A stretch of 64,000 bases of DNA from the NCBI RefSeq assembly GCF_003460605.1, contig NZ_QTVN01000014.1, positions 1 to 64,000 of the forward strand, read 5' to 3'. The DNA comes from Ruminococcus sp. AF31-8BH (GTDB lineage: Bacteria > Bacillota > Clostridia > Lachnospirales > Lachnospiraceae). Position numbers and translations under genes: made by a program. This document shows positions 50,331-60,059 of the stretch, piece after piece. The notes under the pieces are model-generated. The model saw nothing but the letters and a program-made list of their open reading frames with translations, searched no databases and had not been told where the DNA came from. Positions within the stretch are counted from its first letter, which is position 1. Each line of letters begins with the position of its first letter.

Positions 50331-51728
50331 TTAATTTTCTTTTCCCTCTCCTGCAAAGTATTCCTTTGTCAGTCTTACAACTGTTCCGGAGAGCAGGAAT
50401 AATGCAATCAGGTTGGGGATTGCCATAAGACCGTTAAAGGTTTCGGCAATATTCCACATCAGTCCAAGATTTGCAGTGGCACCAAGGATAGCAACCAGAG
50501 CATAGACAACCATAAATGGTTTGATTACTTTTTCGGAAAACAGGAATTCGATACAGCGTGCACCGTAAAGGCCCCATCCAAGTGCTGTGGAAAAAGCGAA
50601 GCAGCACATTGCAACTGCAGTGAAAATGGATACCCAGTTTCCATATGTAGAAGTAAATCCAAGGATGGTCAGCTCAGCACCTGCGGCTTCTCCGTAAGTG
50701 ATGGGAACGCCGCTGCACAGAATAACAAGTGCAGTCAGAGTACAGATGACGATGGTATCTGTAAATACTTCAAAAATTCCGAACATACCTTGCTTTACCG
50801 GCTTCTTGGTATCTGCACATGCATGTGCAATGGATCCGGTACCAAGACCGGCTTCATTGGAAAAGATACCACGGGAAACCCCCTTTTTTATACTGAGGAA
50901 CATGCTTCCGATAATACCGCCGGTTACAGCGGAGGGCTGGAAAGCTCCCTTAAAAATAGAAACAAATACGGACGGAACATTCTGGATGTTCAGAAGAATT
51001 ACTCCAAGTCCAAGAAGAATGTAAAGCAGTGCCATAAACGGAACAAGCTTTTCTGTTACCTGGCCGATACGCTTGATTCCACCAAGAAGGATCATGGCGA
51101 TCAGGATGGCGATCACAATACCGATGATCAGATTGGATGTGGAAACTGCGCTTTCGCTAATAATGTTATAATTTAAAAGTGCGGAGTTAATAGCTGTGGT
51201 AATGGTATTTACCTGTGTGGCATTGCCTGTTCCGAATACGGTGAGAACGCCGAAGGCCGCAAACAGATAAGCCAGCCAGTTCCATTTTTTGCCAAGACCG
51301 TTTTTGATGTAGTACATCGGTCCTCCTACCAGTTCCCCGTTTGCATTGATCTCACGGAAATGAACGGCAAGGGTAACCTCTGCGAATTTGGTACACATTC
51401 CGAAAAGTGCGGAGACCCACATCCAGAAAATAGCACCGGGTCCGCCGATGGCAATGGCACCTGCCACGCCGGCAATATTTCCGGTACCTACTGTGGCGGC
51501 AAGAGCCGTACACACAGCCTGGAAAGGAGTGATAGCGCCGTCGGAAGCGCTGCGCTTGCGGAAAATACGTCCAAGAGTAGTGCGGATCGCATAGGGGAAT
51601 TTGCGGATCTGAAGAAAACCGGTGCGGATGCTAAGGTAAAGTCCGACGCCGAAAATACAGACCATTGCAGGGACTCCCCAGATAAAATTATTGACAGCTG
51701 TATTAATGGTTTCGATAATCTGCAGCAT
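50331..51728 (-). CDS. Sodium/alanine(glycine) symporter, AgcS family
   Basis: A 465-residue membrane carrier with about ten to eleven helices, of the alanine or glycine:cation symporter family. Hallmarks are GTGNIAGVAGAIAIGGPGAI, PMYYIKNGLG and GLGTGSIAHACA. It takes up small neutral amino acids with sodium. It is followed upstream on the same strand by a flavodoxin-like gene; the 21-base gap suggests one transcript. Gene and length are normal. Confidence 0.93.
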   Translation of the reverse strand: MLQIIETINTAVNNFIWGVPAMVCIFGVGLYLSIRTGFLQIRKFPYAIRTTLGRIFRKRSASDGAITPFQAVCTALAATVGTGNIAGVAGAIAIGGPGAIFWMWVSALFGMCTKFAEVTLAVHFREINANGELVGGPMYYIKNGLGKKWNWLAYLFAAFGVLTVFGTGNATQVNTITTAINSALLNYNIISESAVSTSNLIIGIVIAILIAMILLGGIKRIGQVTEKLVPFMALLYILLGLGVILLNIQNVPSVFVSIFKGAFQPSAVTGGIIGSMFLSIKKGVSRGIFSNEAGLGTGSIAHACADTKKPVKQGMFGIFEVFTDTIVICTLTALVILCSGVPITYGEAAGAELTILGFTSTYGNWVSIFTAVAMCCFAFSTALGWGLYGARCIEFLFSEKVIKPFMVVYALVAILGATANLGLMWNIAETFNGLMAIPNLIALFLLSGTVVRLTKEYFAGEGKEN

Positions 51729-51749
51729 AAAATACCTCTCTTAAGTTTT

Positions 51750-52316
51750 TTATCGGATAAAGTTTGTTTTGATCTTATCCTCCGCCTGTGGAGTGGTAAT
51801 TCCCGCCGCTTTCCCTGCTTCGATACATTTCAGAAGCCATGCCATATTGCTTCCCAGGGTACGCATGATCTGTAATCCCTCTTCATCCTGCTGTACCTCT
51901 GCCGGAGTATTGCCGTGTACCATATTCCAGTAGTTTGCAGATACAACCGGCATCTCGTGATAGCTGAAATATTTCTGAAGCACATCCAGGGTAGCAGTAG
52001 TTCCGGCTCTTCTTGCAGAGGCAACTGCTGCAGCCGGCTTGTGAAGCATGTCTTTGCCTGCCATGGAGCAGAGCTTATCCATGAACTCAATAATCTGTCC
52101 TGTGGGGGAAGCCCAGTATACCGGGGAACCTACAACCAGAGCATCTGCCTCCTTTAATTTCGCTGCCGCGGCTTTTACGTTATCTTTATCAGGATCTCCT
52201 GCCTGGAAAATCTCGGTATCAATTCCGTTCTGATTCAGAGTCTTTGCAACCTCACTAAGTGCAGTGAAGGTACAGCCTTCCTTACGCGGGCTGCCGTTTA
52301 AAAGTAAAACCTTCAT
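51750..52316 (-). CDS. NADPH-dependent FMN reductase / flavodoxin-family protein
   Basis: A 188-residue flavoprotein. The start MKVLLLNGSPRKEGCTFTAL is the FMN phosphate loop, and VVGSPVYWASPTGQIIEFMD is the second family signature. It probably reduces quinones, iron complexes or xenobiotics in the cytoplasm; the substrate is unknown. It lies just upstream of the symporter. AAAGGATG precedes the ATG. Confidence 0.88.
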   Translation of the reverse strand: MKVLLLNGSPRKEGCTFTALSEVAKTLNQNGIDTEIFQAGDPDKDNVKAAAAKLKEADALVVGSPVYWASPTGQIIEFMDKLCSMAGKDMLHKPAAAVASARRAGTTATLDVLQKYFSYHEMPVVSANYWNMVHGNTPAEVQQDEEGLQIMRTLGSNMAWLLKCIEAGKAAGITTPQAEDKIKTNFIR

Positions 52317-52433
52317 GTTCTTTCATCCTTTCATCTCGCTAAAGCGTTAATATATTTCTTTATTATACGATAGGTGTGGTTTAATTTCAAGACACAGTAT
52401 ATTCACATTTACAGGATATAATAGAAAAATTAA

Positions 52434-52638
52434 ATGATACCAGTGTCAAAAGGTCAAAAAGCCGTTCGTGCTTGCACGATAAGGCTTTTGAACTTGGGAC
52501 ACGCCAAATATGAGAAAGTAGCGATTTACGCAGTAAATCAGCGGATTTCGAATATTTGGAGGATTGCGGGAGCAGCGTAGCTGCGTAGCAATCCGGGGAT
52601 CAAATGAGTGCCAAAAGACCTTTTGACACTCATACCAT
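52434..52638. repeat. 205-bp structured intergenic element with terminal inverted repeats
   Basis: Ends ATGATACCAGTGTCAAAAGG (52434-) and, inverted, AAAGACC-like GACCTTTTGACACTCAT (52617-52633). Inside are an AAAAGCC...GGCTTTT hairpin with CGTGC/GCACG (52456-52489), a GATTTAC / GTAAATC hairpin (52523-52539), a GATTGC / GCAATC hairpin (52562-52593) and a final ATGAGTGCCAAAAG / CTTTTGACACTCAT palindrome. No protein is encoded. It shares ends with 48068-48109. It fills most of the gap before the ABC transporter gene. Confidence 0.8.
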
Positions 52639-52663
52639 ATAAACAGCAGAAAGGAATTTGCAA

Positions 52664-55600
52664 GTGCTTCAGATTAAAGACATACATAAAGAATACAGAA
52701 CCGGAAATCTGGTGCAAAGAGCCCTGGACGGAGTGAGTCTTAGCCTTCGGGACAATGAATTTGTGGCAATTTTAGGTCCAAGCGGTTCTGGCAAGACCAC
52801 TCTTTTGAATATTATCGGTGGCCTGGACCGTTACGACAGCGGAGACCTGATCATCAATGGAATTTCCACCAGGAAATATAAGGACAGGGATTGGGATTCC
52901 TACAGAAATCACACCATTGGCTTTGTTTTTCAAAGCTATAACCTGATTCCCCATCAGACTGTGCTGGCCAATGTGGAGCTTGCCCTGACCATTTCCGGTG
53001 TTTCCAAAAATGAGAGACGGCGCAGAGCCAAAGAAGCTCTTGAGAAAGTGGGGCTTGGCGCCCAGCTTCACAAGCGTCCCAGTCAGATGTCCGGCGGACA
53101 GATGCAGCGAGTAGCCATTGCCCGTGCCCTGGTCAATGACCCGGAGATTCTTCTCGCGGATGAACCGACAGGGGCCTTGGATTCTGATACCAGCGTTCAG
53201 GTTATGGAGCTTCTGAAAGAGGTTGCAAAGGAGCGCCTTGTAGCAATGGTAACCCACAATCCAGAGCTTGCCCAGCTTTACGCAACCAGAATCGTGACTG
53301 TGAAGGATGGAAAAATCCTGTCAGATACAGATCCCTTTGAGGTGGATACAAAGCAGATGGCAGCACCTGTTCACAAGAACATGGGAAAATCCTCTATGTC
53401 TTTTTTCACTGCATTGTTTCTTAGCTTTCAGAACCTGAAGACAAAAAAGGCAAGAACCCTTCTCACTTCCTTTGCCGGCTCTATCGGCATCATCGGAATT
53501 GCCCTGATTCTTTCCATATCTAATGGCGTAGACAAATACATTACAGACATGGAGGAGGAGACCCTTTCCGAGTATCCTCTGCAGATTCAGAGCACAGGGG
53601 TGGATCTGACTTCCATGATGATGGGGGCGGCGTCTGCCCAGAGTGAGAAAAAAGAAGGAGAGGTAGGGGTGGCGCAGATGGTCACCAATATGTTTTCCAA
53701 GATGAATTCCAATGATCTGGAATCTCTGAAAACGTTTCTGGACAGTGACGAAAGTCAGGTGGACCAGTATGCTAATTCTGTGGAATACAGCTATTTAGTT
53801 TCCCCGCAGATTTTCCGCCAGGAAAAAAACGGCATCCGCCAGGTAAATCCGGACAAATCCTTTTCCTCAATGGGTCTTGGCTCCGGTTCCTCCAACAGCA
53901 TTATGTCTTCTACCATGAGTACAGATGTGTTCTACGAAATGCCGGAGAATGAAGAATTGTACAAAAATCAGTATGATGTGAAAGCCGGCAGATGGCCGGA
54001 AAATTACCAGGAATGTGTGCTGGTGCTTACCTCACATGGAGATATCAGCGATTTTCTCCAGTACACACTGGGCCTTCGGGACAGTAAAGAGCTGGATGAT
54101 ATGGTGCAGAAATTTATGGCAGAGGAAGCAGTTGAGGCGCCAGAGAATGGAGAAACCTATTCCTGTGATCAGATTCTCGGAACCAGCTTCAAGCTTGTAA
54201 ACAGTACGGATTATTACGAATATGATTCAGAATACAAGGTCTGGAAGGACAAATCTGACAACAGTGCTTACATGAAAAAACTGGTGGCAGATGGGGAGGA
54301 CCTTACTATTGTAGGAATCGTACAGCCTGCAGAAGGTGCCACAGCATCTATGCTCACAGCAGGAATTGGCTATACGCCGGCACTTACCAGACATGTGATC
54401 CAAAAGGCAGCGTCCAGTGACATTGTAAAGCAGCAGCTGGAAAATGAAAAAATCAATGTTTTCACAGGGGAGGCGTTTGGGAAGGAAGACCAGGAGGAAA
54501 GCAAATTTAATATGGAATCTCTTTTTTGCATCAATGAGGATGCCCTGAAGGAGGCCTTTCAGATCGATGAAAGTGCTTTTAATATGGATCTTTCCGGCAT
54601 GGCTCTCTCGGGAATGAGCATGGATATGCCGGATCTGTCCGGAAGCATGGATTTTTCCGGAAGCAGCATGCCTGATTTTTCCAGTTTGATTAGCTTTGGA
54701 GACTTGAATCTGGATCTATCCGATGCCATTGACCCGGAAGAGATTTTGAAGGAACTTCCGGCAGATCAGGTTCCGGATATGAGTGAGGCATTGAAGTCTG
54801 TGAAGTTTGATTTTACAGAGGAAAAAGCCACTGCGCTTCTGAAGGATGTTCTGGAAGGATACCAGGAGAGCATTCAGGATAAGCCGGAGGCGGATCTGTC
54901 AAAGATGCAGTCGGCCATCCAGCAGTTTCTTAGTTCCAGTGAAGTAAATGACAGGCTGTCTGCAGACATTGAGCAGCTGGTGAATGACAATATCAAGGTG
55001 GACGTTTCCACAGAAAAAATGATCGCCGCTGCAGTGAAGCTGATGAATCAGTACCAGGAATATGCCAGGGCCAATGGAATAGAAAAAGCAGATGCTGCCA
55101 GCATTCTGGGATTTCTTAGCCAGAGCGACATCCAGCAGCAGATCCGGCAGGAGGCCAATGAGCTGATTCAGGGAAGCGTGACGGTGACGATCACAGCAGA
55201 CCAGATCAAAGAGCTTCTTATGAAAGATGTGATTCAGGCCTATCCGGAATATGCCAAAGCTAACCAGCTTCCGGACCCGGCCAATCTTGGAACCTATTTT
55301 GTGGAATATATGCAGTCTGAGGATGGACAGAACCGTCTGATGAAGGGGCTGACCTCCATGATCGACACCAGTGAGGCGGAGAAGCAGTTTTCCTCTGCAA
55401 TGGAAACCTACATGACAAATATGATGACTGCTTTTTCCGATGCCATCACCAAAGCCATTGAGTCGAAATTCACGGATGTGATGAGCCAGGTGGAAACACA
55501 GCTCACACAGGGAATCCAGACTGCCATGGAGCAGATGATGGGCTCCATCAGCGACAGTATGCAGGGTGCGCTTCAGTCTGTGATGACAAGCGTGACCTCC

Positions 55601-56386
55601 AGCATTACCACAGCCATGAGCCAGGCAATGGGACAGATGGGAAGCAGTATGGAAAATGCCTTTGCCATTGATCCAGAGGCTTTTGCAAATGCCATCCAGA
55701 TGAATATGAATGAGGATGACCTTTCCGAGCTGATGATGTCTTTGATGTCACATGAAAATGCTTCCTATGACGGAAATCTGAAAAAGCTTGGATACGCAGA
55801 CCTGAATGTTCCAGGTGGAATTAATATTTATCCAAAAGATTTCGAGTGCAAATCCCAGATCGTGAACATCTTGGATCAGTATAATGCAGATATGGAGGCA
55901 GCAGGAGAGGATGAGAAGGTGATCACCTATACGGACCTTGTGGGAACCTTGATGTCCTCTGTGACGGATATTGTGAATATTATCAGCTACGTGCTGGTTG
56001 CTTTTGTGGCTATTTCCCTTGTGGTTTCCTCCATTATGATCGGTGTTATCACCTACATCAGTGTTCTGGAGCGGAAAAAAGAGATCGGTATTCTAAGAGC
56101 AATTGGTGCCTCCAAACACAATGTGTCTCAGGTGTTCAATGCGGAAACCTTTATTATCGGCTTTTGCGCAGGGGCAATGGGAATCGGAATCACCCTGCTG
56201 CTTCTTATTCCAGCCAACAGCCTAATCCGTTCCTTGGCGGACGGCGTGAACGTGAAGGCATCCCTTCCGCCTGTGGCAGCGCTGGTGCTTGTGGGATTAA
56301 GCGTGGTGCTTACTTTGCTGGGCGGTCTGATTCCGTCACGAAAAGCGGCGAAGAGCGATCCGGTGACAGCGCTTCGAACAGATTAA
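52664..56386 (+). CDS. MacB-like ABC transporter: ATPase fused to FtsX-type permease with very large extracellular part
   Basis: A 1240-residue fusion. Residues 1-225 form the ATPase ([12 protein letters not shown]alker [15 protein letters not shown] signature; [12 protein letters not shown]alker B). A first membrane helix near 265-290 is followed by about 790 extracellular residues, then three helices and the FtsX motif ([20 protein letters not shown]). The outer part contains a Met/Ser/Asp-rich stretch ([15 protein letters not shown]) and helical coiled-coil segments. GTG 52664 is chosen: GAAAGGAA lies seven bases before it, while TTG 52658 is too close. MacB-type proteins drive export or mechanical work on the surface rather than pore transport. 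The job here is unknown; peptide resistance or surface-protein handling are possible. Confidence 0.88.
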   Translation: MLQIKDIHKEYRTGNLVQRALDGVSLSLRDNEFVAILGPSGSGKTTLLNIIGGLDRYDSGDLIINGISTRKYKDRDWDSYRNHTIGFVFQSYNLIPHQTVLANVELALTISGVSKNERRRRAKEALEKVGLGAQLHKRPSQMSGGQMQRVAIARALVNDPEILLADEPTGALDSDTSVQVMELLKEVAKERLVAMVTHNPELAQLYATRIVTVKDGKILSDTDPFEVDTKQMAAPVHKNMGKSSMSFFTALFLSFQNLKTKKARTLLTSFAGSIGIIGIALILSISNGVDKYITDMEEETLSEYPLQIQSTGVDLTSMMMGAASAQSEKKEGEVGVAQMVTNMFSKMNSNDLESLKTFLDSDESQVDQYANSVEYSYLVSPQIFRQEKNGIRQVNPDKSFSSMGLGSGSSNSIMSSTMSTDVFYEMPENEELYKNQYDVKAGRWPENYQECVLVLTSHGDISDFLQYTLGLRDSKELDDMVQKFMAEEAVEAPENGETYSCDQILGTSFKLVNSTDYYEYDSEYKVWKDKSDNSAYMKKLVADGEDLTIVGIVQPAEGATASMLTAGIGYTPALTRHVIQKAASSDIVKQQLENEKINVFTGEAFGKEDQEESKFNMESLFCINEDALKEAFQIDESAFNMDLSGMALSGMSMDMPDLSGSMDFSGSSMPDFSSLISFGDLNLDLSDAIDPEEILKELPADQVPDMSEALKSVKFDFTEEKATALLKDVLEGYQESIQDKPEADLSKMQSAIQQFLSSSEVNDRLSADIEQLVNDNIKVDVSTEKMIAAAVKLMNQYQEYARANGIEKADAASILGFLSQSDIQQQIRQEANELIQGSVTVTITADQIKELLMKDVIQAYPEYAKANQLPDPANLGTYFVEYMQSEDGQNRLMKGLTSMIDTSEAEKQFSSAMETYMTNMMTAFSDAITKAIESKFTDVMSQVETQLTQGIQTAMEQMMGSISDSMQGALQSVMTSVTSSITTAMSQAMGQMGSSMENAFAIDPEAFANAIQMNMNEDDLSELMMSLMSHENASYDGNLKKLGYADLNVPGGINIYPKDFECKSQIVNILDQYNADMEAAGEDEKVITYTDLVGTLMSSVTDIVNIISYVLVAFVAISLVVSSIMIGVITYISVLERKKEIGILRAIGASKHNVSQVFNAETFIIGFCAGAMGIGITLLLLIPANSLIRSLADGVNVKASLPPVAALVLVGLSVVLTLLGGLIPSRKAAKSDPVTALRTD

Positions 56387-56410
56387 AAAACAGAGATGAC
56401 AGTTTTTATA

Positions 56411-56457
56411 AAAAAGCGCAGAAATCAGAAAAAATTCTGGTTCCTGTGCTTTTTTTG
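56411..56457 (+). terminator. Terminator after the ABC transporter gene
   Basis: AAAAAAGC pairs with GCTTTTTT through an imperfect CAG / CTG and TCAGAA / TTCTG stem, with a T-run at its end. Confidence 0.8.
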
Positions 56458-56647
56458 CGCCCGAAATTCTGGGCAATCCTGTGTTTGGCCGGGGAAAGAT
56501 TTTGCTGGCTTGAGAGTAAAAAGAAAGATTTGTGGATACTACTATAAAGAACAGGGAAAATGTATCTGCTCACGTTTGGATGATATTCCATAGAAAAAAT
56601 CAAATTCAGTCAAAATAATTCATAATTGTGCAAATGTGATAAATCAA

Positions 56648-56703
56648 ACGGTCAAATCTTGTGAAAAAGATTGATTGACTTTGACCGTATCGGAAAGTAT
56701 AAT
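56648..56703 (+). promoter_or_regulatory. fru operon promoter with FruR-type operator
   Basis: TTGACT (56675-56680), a 17-base spacer and TATAAT (56698-56703) form a strong promoter. ACGGTCAAA (56648-56656) and TTTGACCGT (56680-56688) form a perfect 9-bp inverted repeat spanning the -35 region, a likely site for the DeoR-type regulator encoded at the end of the operon. Confidence 0.82.
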
Positions 56704-56748
56704 AAGCACAACAAATCAAAAACAGGCAAAAGTAAGCAGGAGGCAGAG

Positions 56749-57657
56749 ATGATTTACACTGTGACTTTTAATCCGTCACTGGATTATATTGTGTCGGTAG
56801 AGGACTTCCGGCTTGGACTTACCAATCGTACCAGTTCGGAGATGCTTCTGCCGGGAGGCAAGGGAATTAACGTATCTACAGTTCTTATGAATCTGGGAAT
56901 TGAGAGTACAGCCCTTGGTTTTACCGCAGGATTTACCGGAGATGAGATCACACGCAGACTTGAGGACATGGGCGTGAAGAATGGTTTTATCCAGGTTGGA
57001 GAAGGGTTTTCCAGAATTAACCTGAAGCTGAAGAGCATTGATGGTACTGAGATCAATGGTCAGGGACCAAGAATCGGCACAGACAAGGTGGACATGCTGA
57101 TGAAGCAGTTAGGAAAGCTTGGAGAGGGCGATGTGCTTTTCCTTTCCGGCAGCATTCCATCCTCCATGCCGGACGATGCATACCAGAAGATTATGGCCAT
57201 GCTGGACGGCAGAGGAGTGCGGATCGTGGTGGATGCCACCAGGGATCTTCTCATGAAGGTTCTTCCCTGCCACCCATTTCTTATTAAACCTAATAACCAT
57301 GAGCTTGGAGAAATCTTTGGCGTGAAGCTGGATACCCGCCAGTCTGTGATTCCTTACGGGAAGAAGCTGCAGGAGATGGGTGCTGTGAATGTGCTGATTT
57401 CCATGGCAGGAGAGGGTGCTGTTCTGATTGATGAGAATGGAAGGGTTTATGAGGAACCTGCACCTAAGGGCAAGCTGATCAATGGTGTCGGAGCCGGTGA
57501 TTCTATGGTAGCCGGATTTATGGCAGGCTACATGGAGAAGCAGGATTATCAGTATGCATTCCACATGGGAATTGCAGCCGGAAGTGCCAGCGCATTTTCT
57601 GAGAATCTTGCCACCAGAGAAGAGATTGAGGCTGTCTATCAGCAGATCATCGGATAG
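56749..57657 (+). CDS. fruK: 1-phosphofructokinase
   Basis: A 302-residue PfkB-family kinase turning fructose 1-phosphate into fructose 1,6-bisphosphate. It starts MIYTVTFNPSLDYIV, with LLPGGKGINVSTVL (substrate) and NGVGAGDSMVAGFMAGY (ATP, catalytic Asp) as signatures. ATG 56749 follows GCAGGAGGC; the frame reaching back to 56671 has no site. It is first in fruK-fruA-ptsH-ptsI-fruR. It precedes the fructose transporter by 20 bases. Confidence 0.94.
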   Translation: MIYTVTFNPSLDYIVSVEDFRLGLTNRTSSEMLLPGGKGINVSTVLMNLGIESTALGFTAGFTGDEITRRLEDMGVKNGFIQVGEGFSRINLKLKSIDGTEINGQGPRIGTDKVDMLMKQLGKLGEGDVLFLSGSIPSSMPDDAYQKIMAMLDGRGVRIVVDATRDLLMKVLPCHPFLIKPNNHELGEIFGVKLDTRQSVIPYGKKLQEMGAVNVLISMAGEGAVLIDENGRVYEEPAPKGKLINGVGAGDSMVAGFMAGYMEKQDYQYAFHMGIAAGSASAFSENLATREEIEAVYQQIIG

Positions 57658-57677
57658 AATCAGGAGGAAAGGTAGAA

Positions 57678-59591
57678 ATGAGAATTACAGACTTACTGGA
57701 TGTGAGAAGTATTTCACTGGATGCTGCTCCAGCAGACAAATCCCAGACCCTGGATGCTGCGGTGGCACTTATGACCAGAAGCGGTAAGATTAATGATGAG
57801 GCAGCTTACCGGAAGCAGGTTTATGCAAGAGAGGAAGAGAGTACTACAGGAATCGGTGAGGGAATTGCCATTCCTCATGGCAAATGTGATGCAGTAGATA
57901 AGCCGGGGCTTGCAGCCATGGTCATTCCGGGTGGAGTTGATTTTGATTCCCTGGACGGAGAGCCTGTTACACTGTTGTTTTTGATCGCTGCGCCTAATAC
58001 AGAGGACAATGTACATCTGGATGTGCTCAGCAAGCTTTCCATGATGCTGATGGATGAGGAGTTTACTGCCAACCTTCGCGCTGCGAAGACACCGGAGGAA
58101 TTCCTTCAGATCATTGATCAGGCAGATGAAGAGAAGAAGAGTGTGGATGAACGTCTGGCAGACATGGGAGAGGCTTCTGAGGATCAGTTTAAGATCCTGG
58201 CTGTTACCTCCTGTCCCACCGGAATCGCCCACACCTACATGGCAGCTGAGGGAATTGAGAAGGCAGCCAAGGCGAAGAACTGCTTTGTGAAGATTGAGAC
58301 AAGAGGCTCCGGTGGTGCCAAGAATGTCCTGACTCCTCAGGAGATTCAGGATGCAGACTGCATCATTGTGGCTGCAGACGCACAGGTTCCTATGGATCGT
58401 TTTGACGGCAAGAAGGTGATTCAGCGCCAGGTTTCCGATGGAATCAATAAGGCGGACGAGCTGATCGAGCTTGCCATGTCAGGAAATGCCCCTGTTTATC
58501 ACAGCGGCAACGCAGCCGCCGCAGCGCAGACCTCCGGGAAATCCGGCGGCGGAGTGGGACACCAGCTTTACACACAGCTGATGAACGGTGTTTCCCATAT
58601 GCTCCCCTTTGTAGTTGGCGGCGGTATTCTCATTGCCATTGCGTTTTTAATCGATGGACTTCTGGTTGATATGAATGCCCTGGATGTGGCAGAACGTGCT
58701 AACTTCGGTACCATCACTCCGGCAGCAGCTATGTTCAAGCAGATCGGAGATGTGGCTTTTGGATTTATGCTTCCGGTGCTGGCTGGATTTATTGCTATGG
58801 CCATCGGTGACAGACCGGCTCTTGCACTTGGTTTTGTAGGCGGTATGATGGCAGCCAATGGAACATCCGGTTTTCTTGGTGCTCTGGTAGCTGGTTTTGC
58901 AGCAGGCTATATTATCCTGGGACTTCGCAAGGCATGCGAGAAGCTTCCGGAAGCCCTTGAGAAAATCGCTCCGGTTCTGATCTATCCGGTTGTTGGTATT
59001 CTGGTAATGGGATTACTGATGCTGTTTGTAGTTGAGCCGATCATGGGCGGTATTAATACTGCACTGAATAATGGACTGACATCTATGGGAAGCTCCAGCA
59101 AGATCGTACTTGGTCTGATCCTTGGCGGAATGATGGCAATCGATATGGGCGGTCCATTTAACAAAGCAGCTTATGTATTCGGATCTGCAGCGATTGCAGC
59201 AGGTAACTATGATATTATGGCAGCCGTTATGGTAGGCGGTATGGTTCCGCCATGTGCTATCGCACTTGCTACTCTCCTTTTTAAGGATAAATTTACAAAG
59301 GAAGAACGAGAGTCCGGTCCTACCAACTTTATTATGGGACTTGCCTTTATCACAGAGGGCGCTATTCCTTTTGCAGCAGCGGATCCTCTTCATGTGCTTC
59401 CGGCCTGCATCGTTGGTTCCGGTCTTGCAGGGGCCATGTCCATGGCATTTGGATGTACCTTAATGGCACCCCACGGCGGAATCTTTGTAGTCCCGGTTAT
59501 GGGAAATGCAGTGATGTATCTGGTGACACTGGTTGTGGGAACTGTAGTTTCTGCAGTGCTTCTGGGACTGCTGAAGAAGAAAAACGCGTAA
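57678..59591 (+). CDS. fruA: Fructose PTS transporter EIIABC
   Basis: A 637-residue three-domain transporter that takes up fructose as fructose 1-phosphate. EIIA (1-150) has the phospho-His67 in IAIPHGKCD. EIIB (about 170-270) has Cys179 in TSCPTGIAHTYM. EIIC (about 290-635) holds the membrane channel with the GGPFNKAAY motif. Order A-B-C in one chain is usual in Firmicutes. AGGAGGAAAG precedes the ATG. Confidence 0.95.
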   Translation: MRITDLLDVRSISLDAAPADKSQTLDAAVALMTRSGKINDEAAYRKQVYAREEESTTGIGEGIAIPHGKCDAVDKPGLAAMVIPGGVDFDSLDGEPVTLLFLIAAPNTEDNVHLDVLSKLSMMLMDEEFTANLRAAKTPEEFLQIIDQADEEKKSVDERLADMGEASEDQFKILAVTSCPTGIAHTYMAAEGIEKAAKAKNCFVKIETRGSGGAKNVLTPQEIQDADCIIVAADAQVPMDRFDGKKVIQRQVSDGINKADELIELAMSGNAPVYHSGNAAAAAQTSGKSGGGVGHQLYTQLMNGVSHMLPFVVGGGILIAIAFLIDGLLVDMNALDVAERANFGTITPAAAMFKQIGDVAFGFMLPVLAGFIAMAIGDRPALALGFVGGMMAANGTSGFLGALVAGFAAGYIILGLRKACEKLPEALEKIAPVLIYPVVGILVMGLLMLFVVEPIMGGINTALNNGLTSMGSSSKIVLGLILGGMMAIDMGGPFNKAAYVFGSAAIAAGNYDIMAAVMVGGMVPPCAIALATLLFKDKFTKEERESGPTNFIMGLAFITEGAIPFAAADPLHVLPACIVGSGLAGAMSMAFGCTLMAPHGGIFVVPVMGNAVMYLVTLVVGTVVSAVLLGLLKKKNA

Positions 59592-59649
59592 GATTATCAA
59601 TTATAACGGCTGCGCAGGCAGAACTAAATAATAAAAAATAGCTTTTGGG

Positions 59650-59678
59650 TTGACAGAGAACCCGGAAGTCGATATAAA
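59650..59678 (+). promoter_or_regulatory. Internal promoter before ptsH
   Basis: TTGACA (59650-59655), 17-base spacer and TATAAA (59673-59678), about 50 bases before ptsH. It would let ptsH-ptsI be made apart from the fructose genes. Confidence 0.65.
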
Positions 59679-59730
59679 GAAATTATAGAAATAGCAGAAA
59701 AATAAAATTACAAAAACGGAGGAAATCATC

Positions 59731-59988
59731 ATGAGAGAATTTAAGTATGTAGTAACAGATCCGGAAGGAATCCACGCACGTCCGGCAGGAGAACTGGTAA
59801 AGGCAGTAAAGGCTTTTTCCTCTGACATTAAGATCGCCAAGGGCGGCAAGGCTATGAACTGCAAGGCAATCTTCGGAGTGATGGGACTGGCAGTTAAGAA
59901 AGGGGACGAGGTCACCCTTACATTTGAAGGCGCAGATGAAGATGCCGCATACGAGGCAGTAAGCAAATTCATGCAGGAGACTCTGTAA
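59731..59988 (+). CDS. ptsH: HPr phosphocarrier protein
   Basis: An 85-residue HPr. His15 lies in GIHARPAG and accepts phosphate from EI. Position 46, which is the regulatory serine phosphorylated by HPr kinase in most Firmicutes, is Ala here (CKAIFGVMG). So this protein should not take part in Ser46-P/CcpA catabolite control. It may be a fructose-dedicated HPr (FPr-like) next to a separate general HPr elsewhere. A terminator separates it from ptsI. AACGGAGGA precedes the ATG. Confidence 0.94.
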   Translation: MREFKYVVTDPEGIHARPAGELVKAVKAFSSDIKIAKGGKAMNCKAIFGVMGLAVKKGDEVTLTFEGADEDAAYEAVSKFMQETL

Positions 59989-60005
59989 GAGGCAGCGAAA
60001 GAGAC

Positions 60006-60036
60006 GGACATACCTGCGGGTATGTCCTGTTTTTTA
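60006..60036 (+). terminator. Intrinsic terminator between ptsH and ptsI
   Basis: GGACATACC (60006-60014) and GGTATGTCC (60019-60027) with a TGCG loop, followed by TGTTTTTTAC. It should cut off part of transcription after ptsH. Confidence 0.85.
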
Positions 60037-60059
60037 CAAGTATTTGTGGGAGAGAAAAC

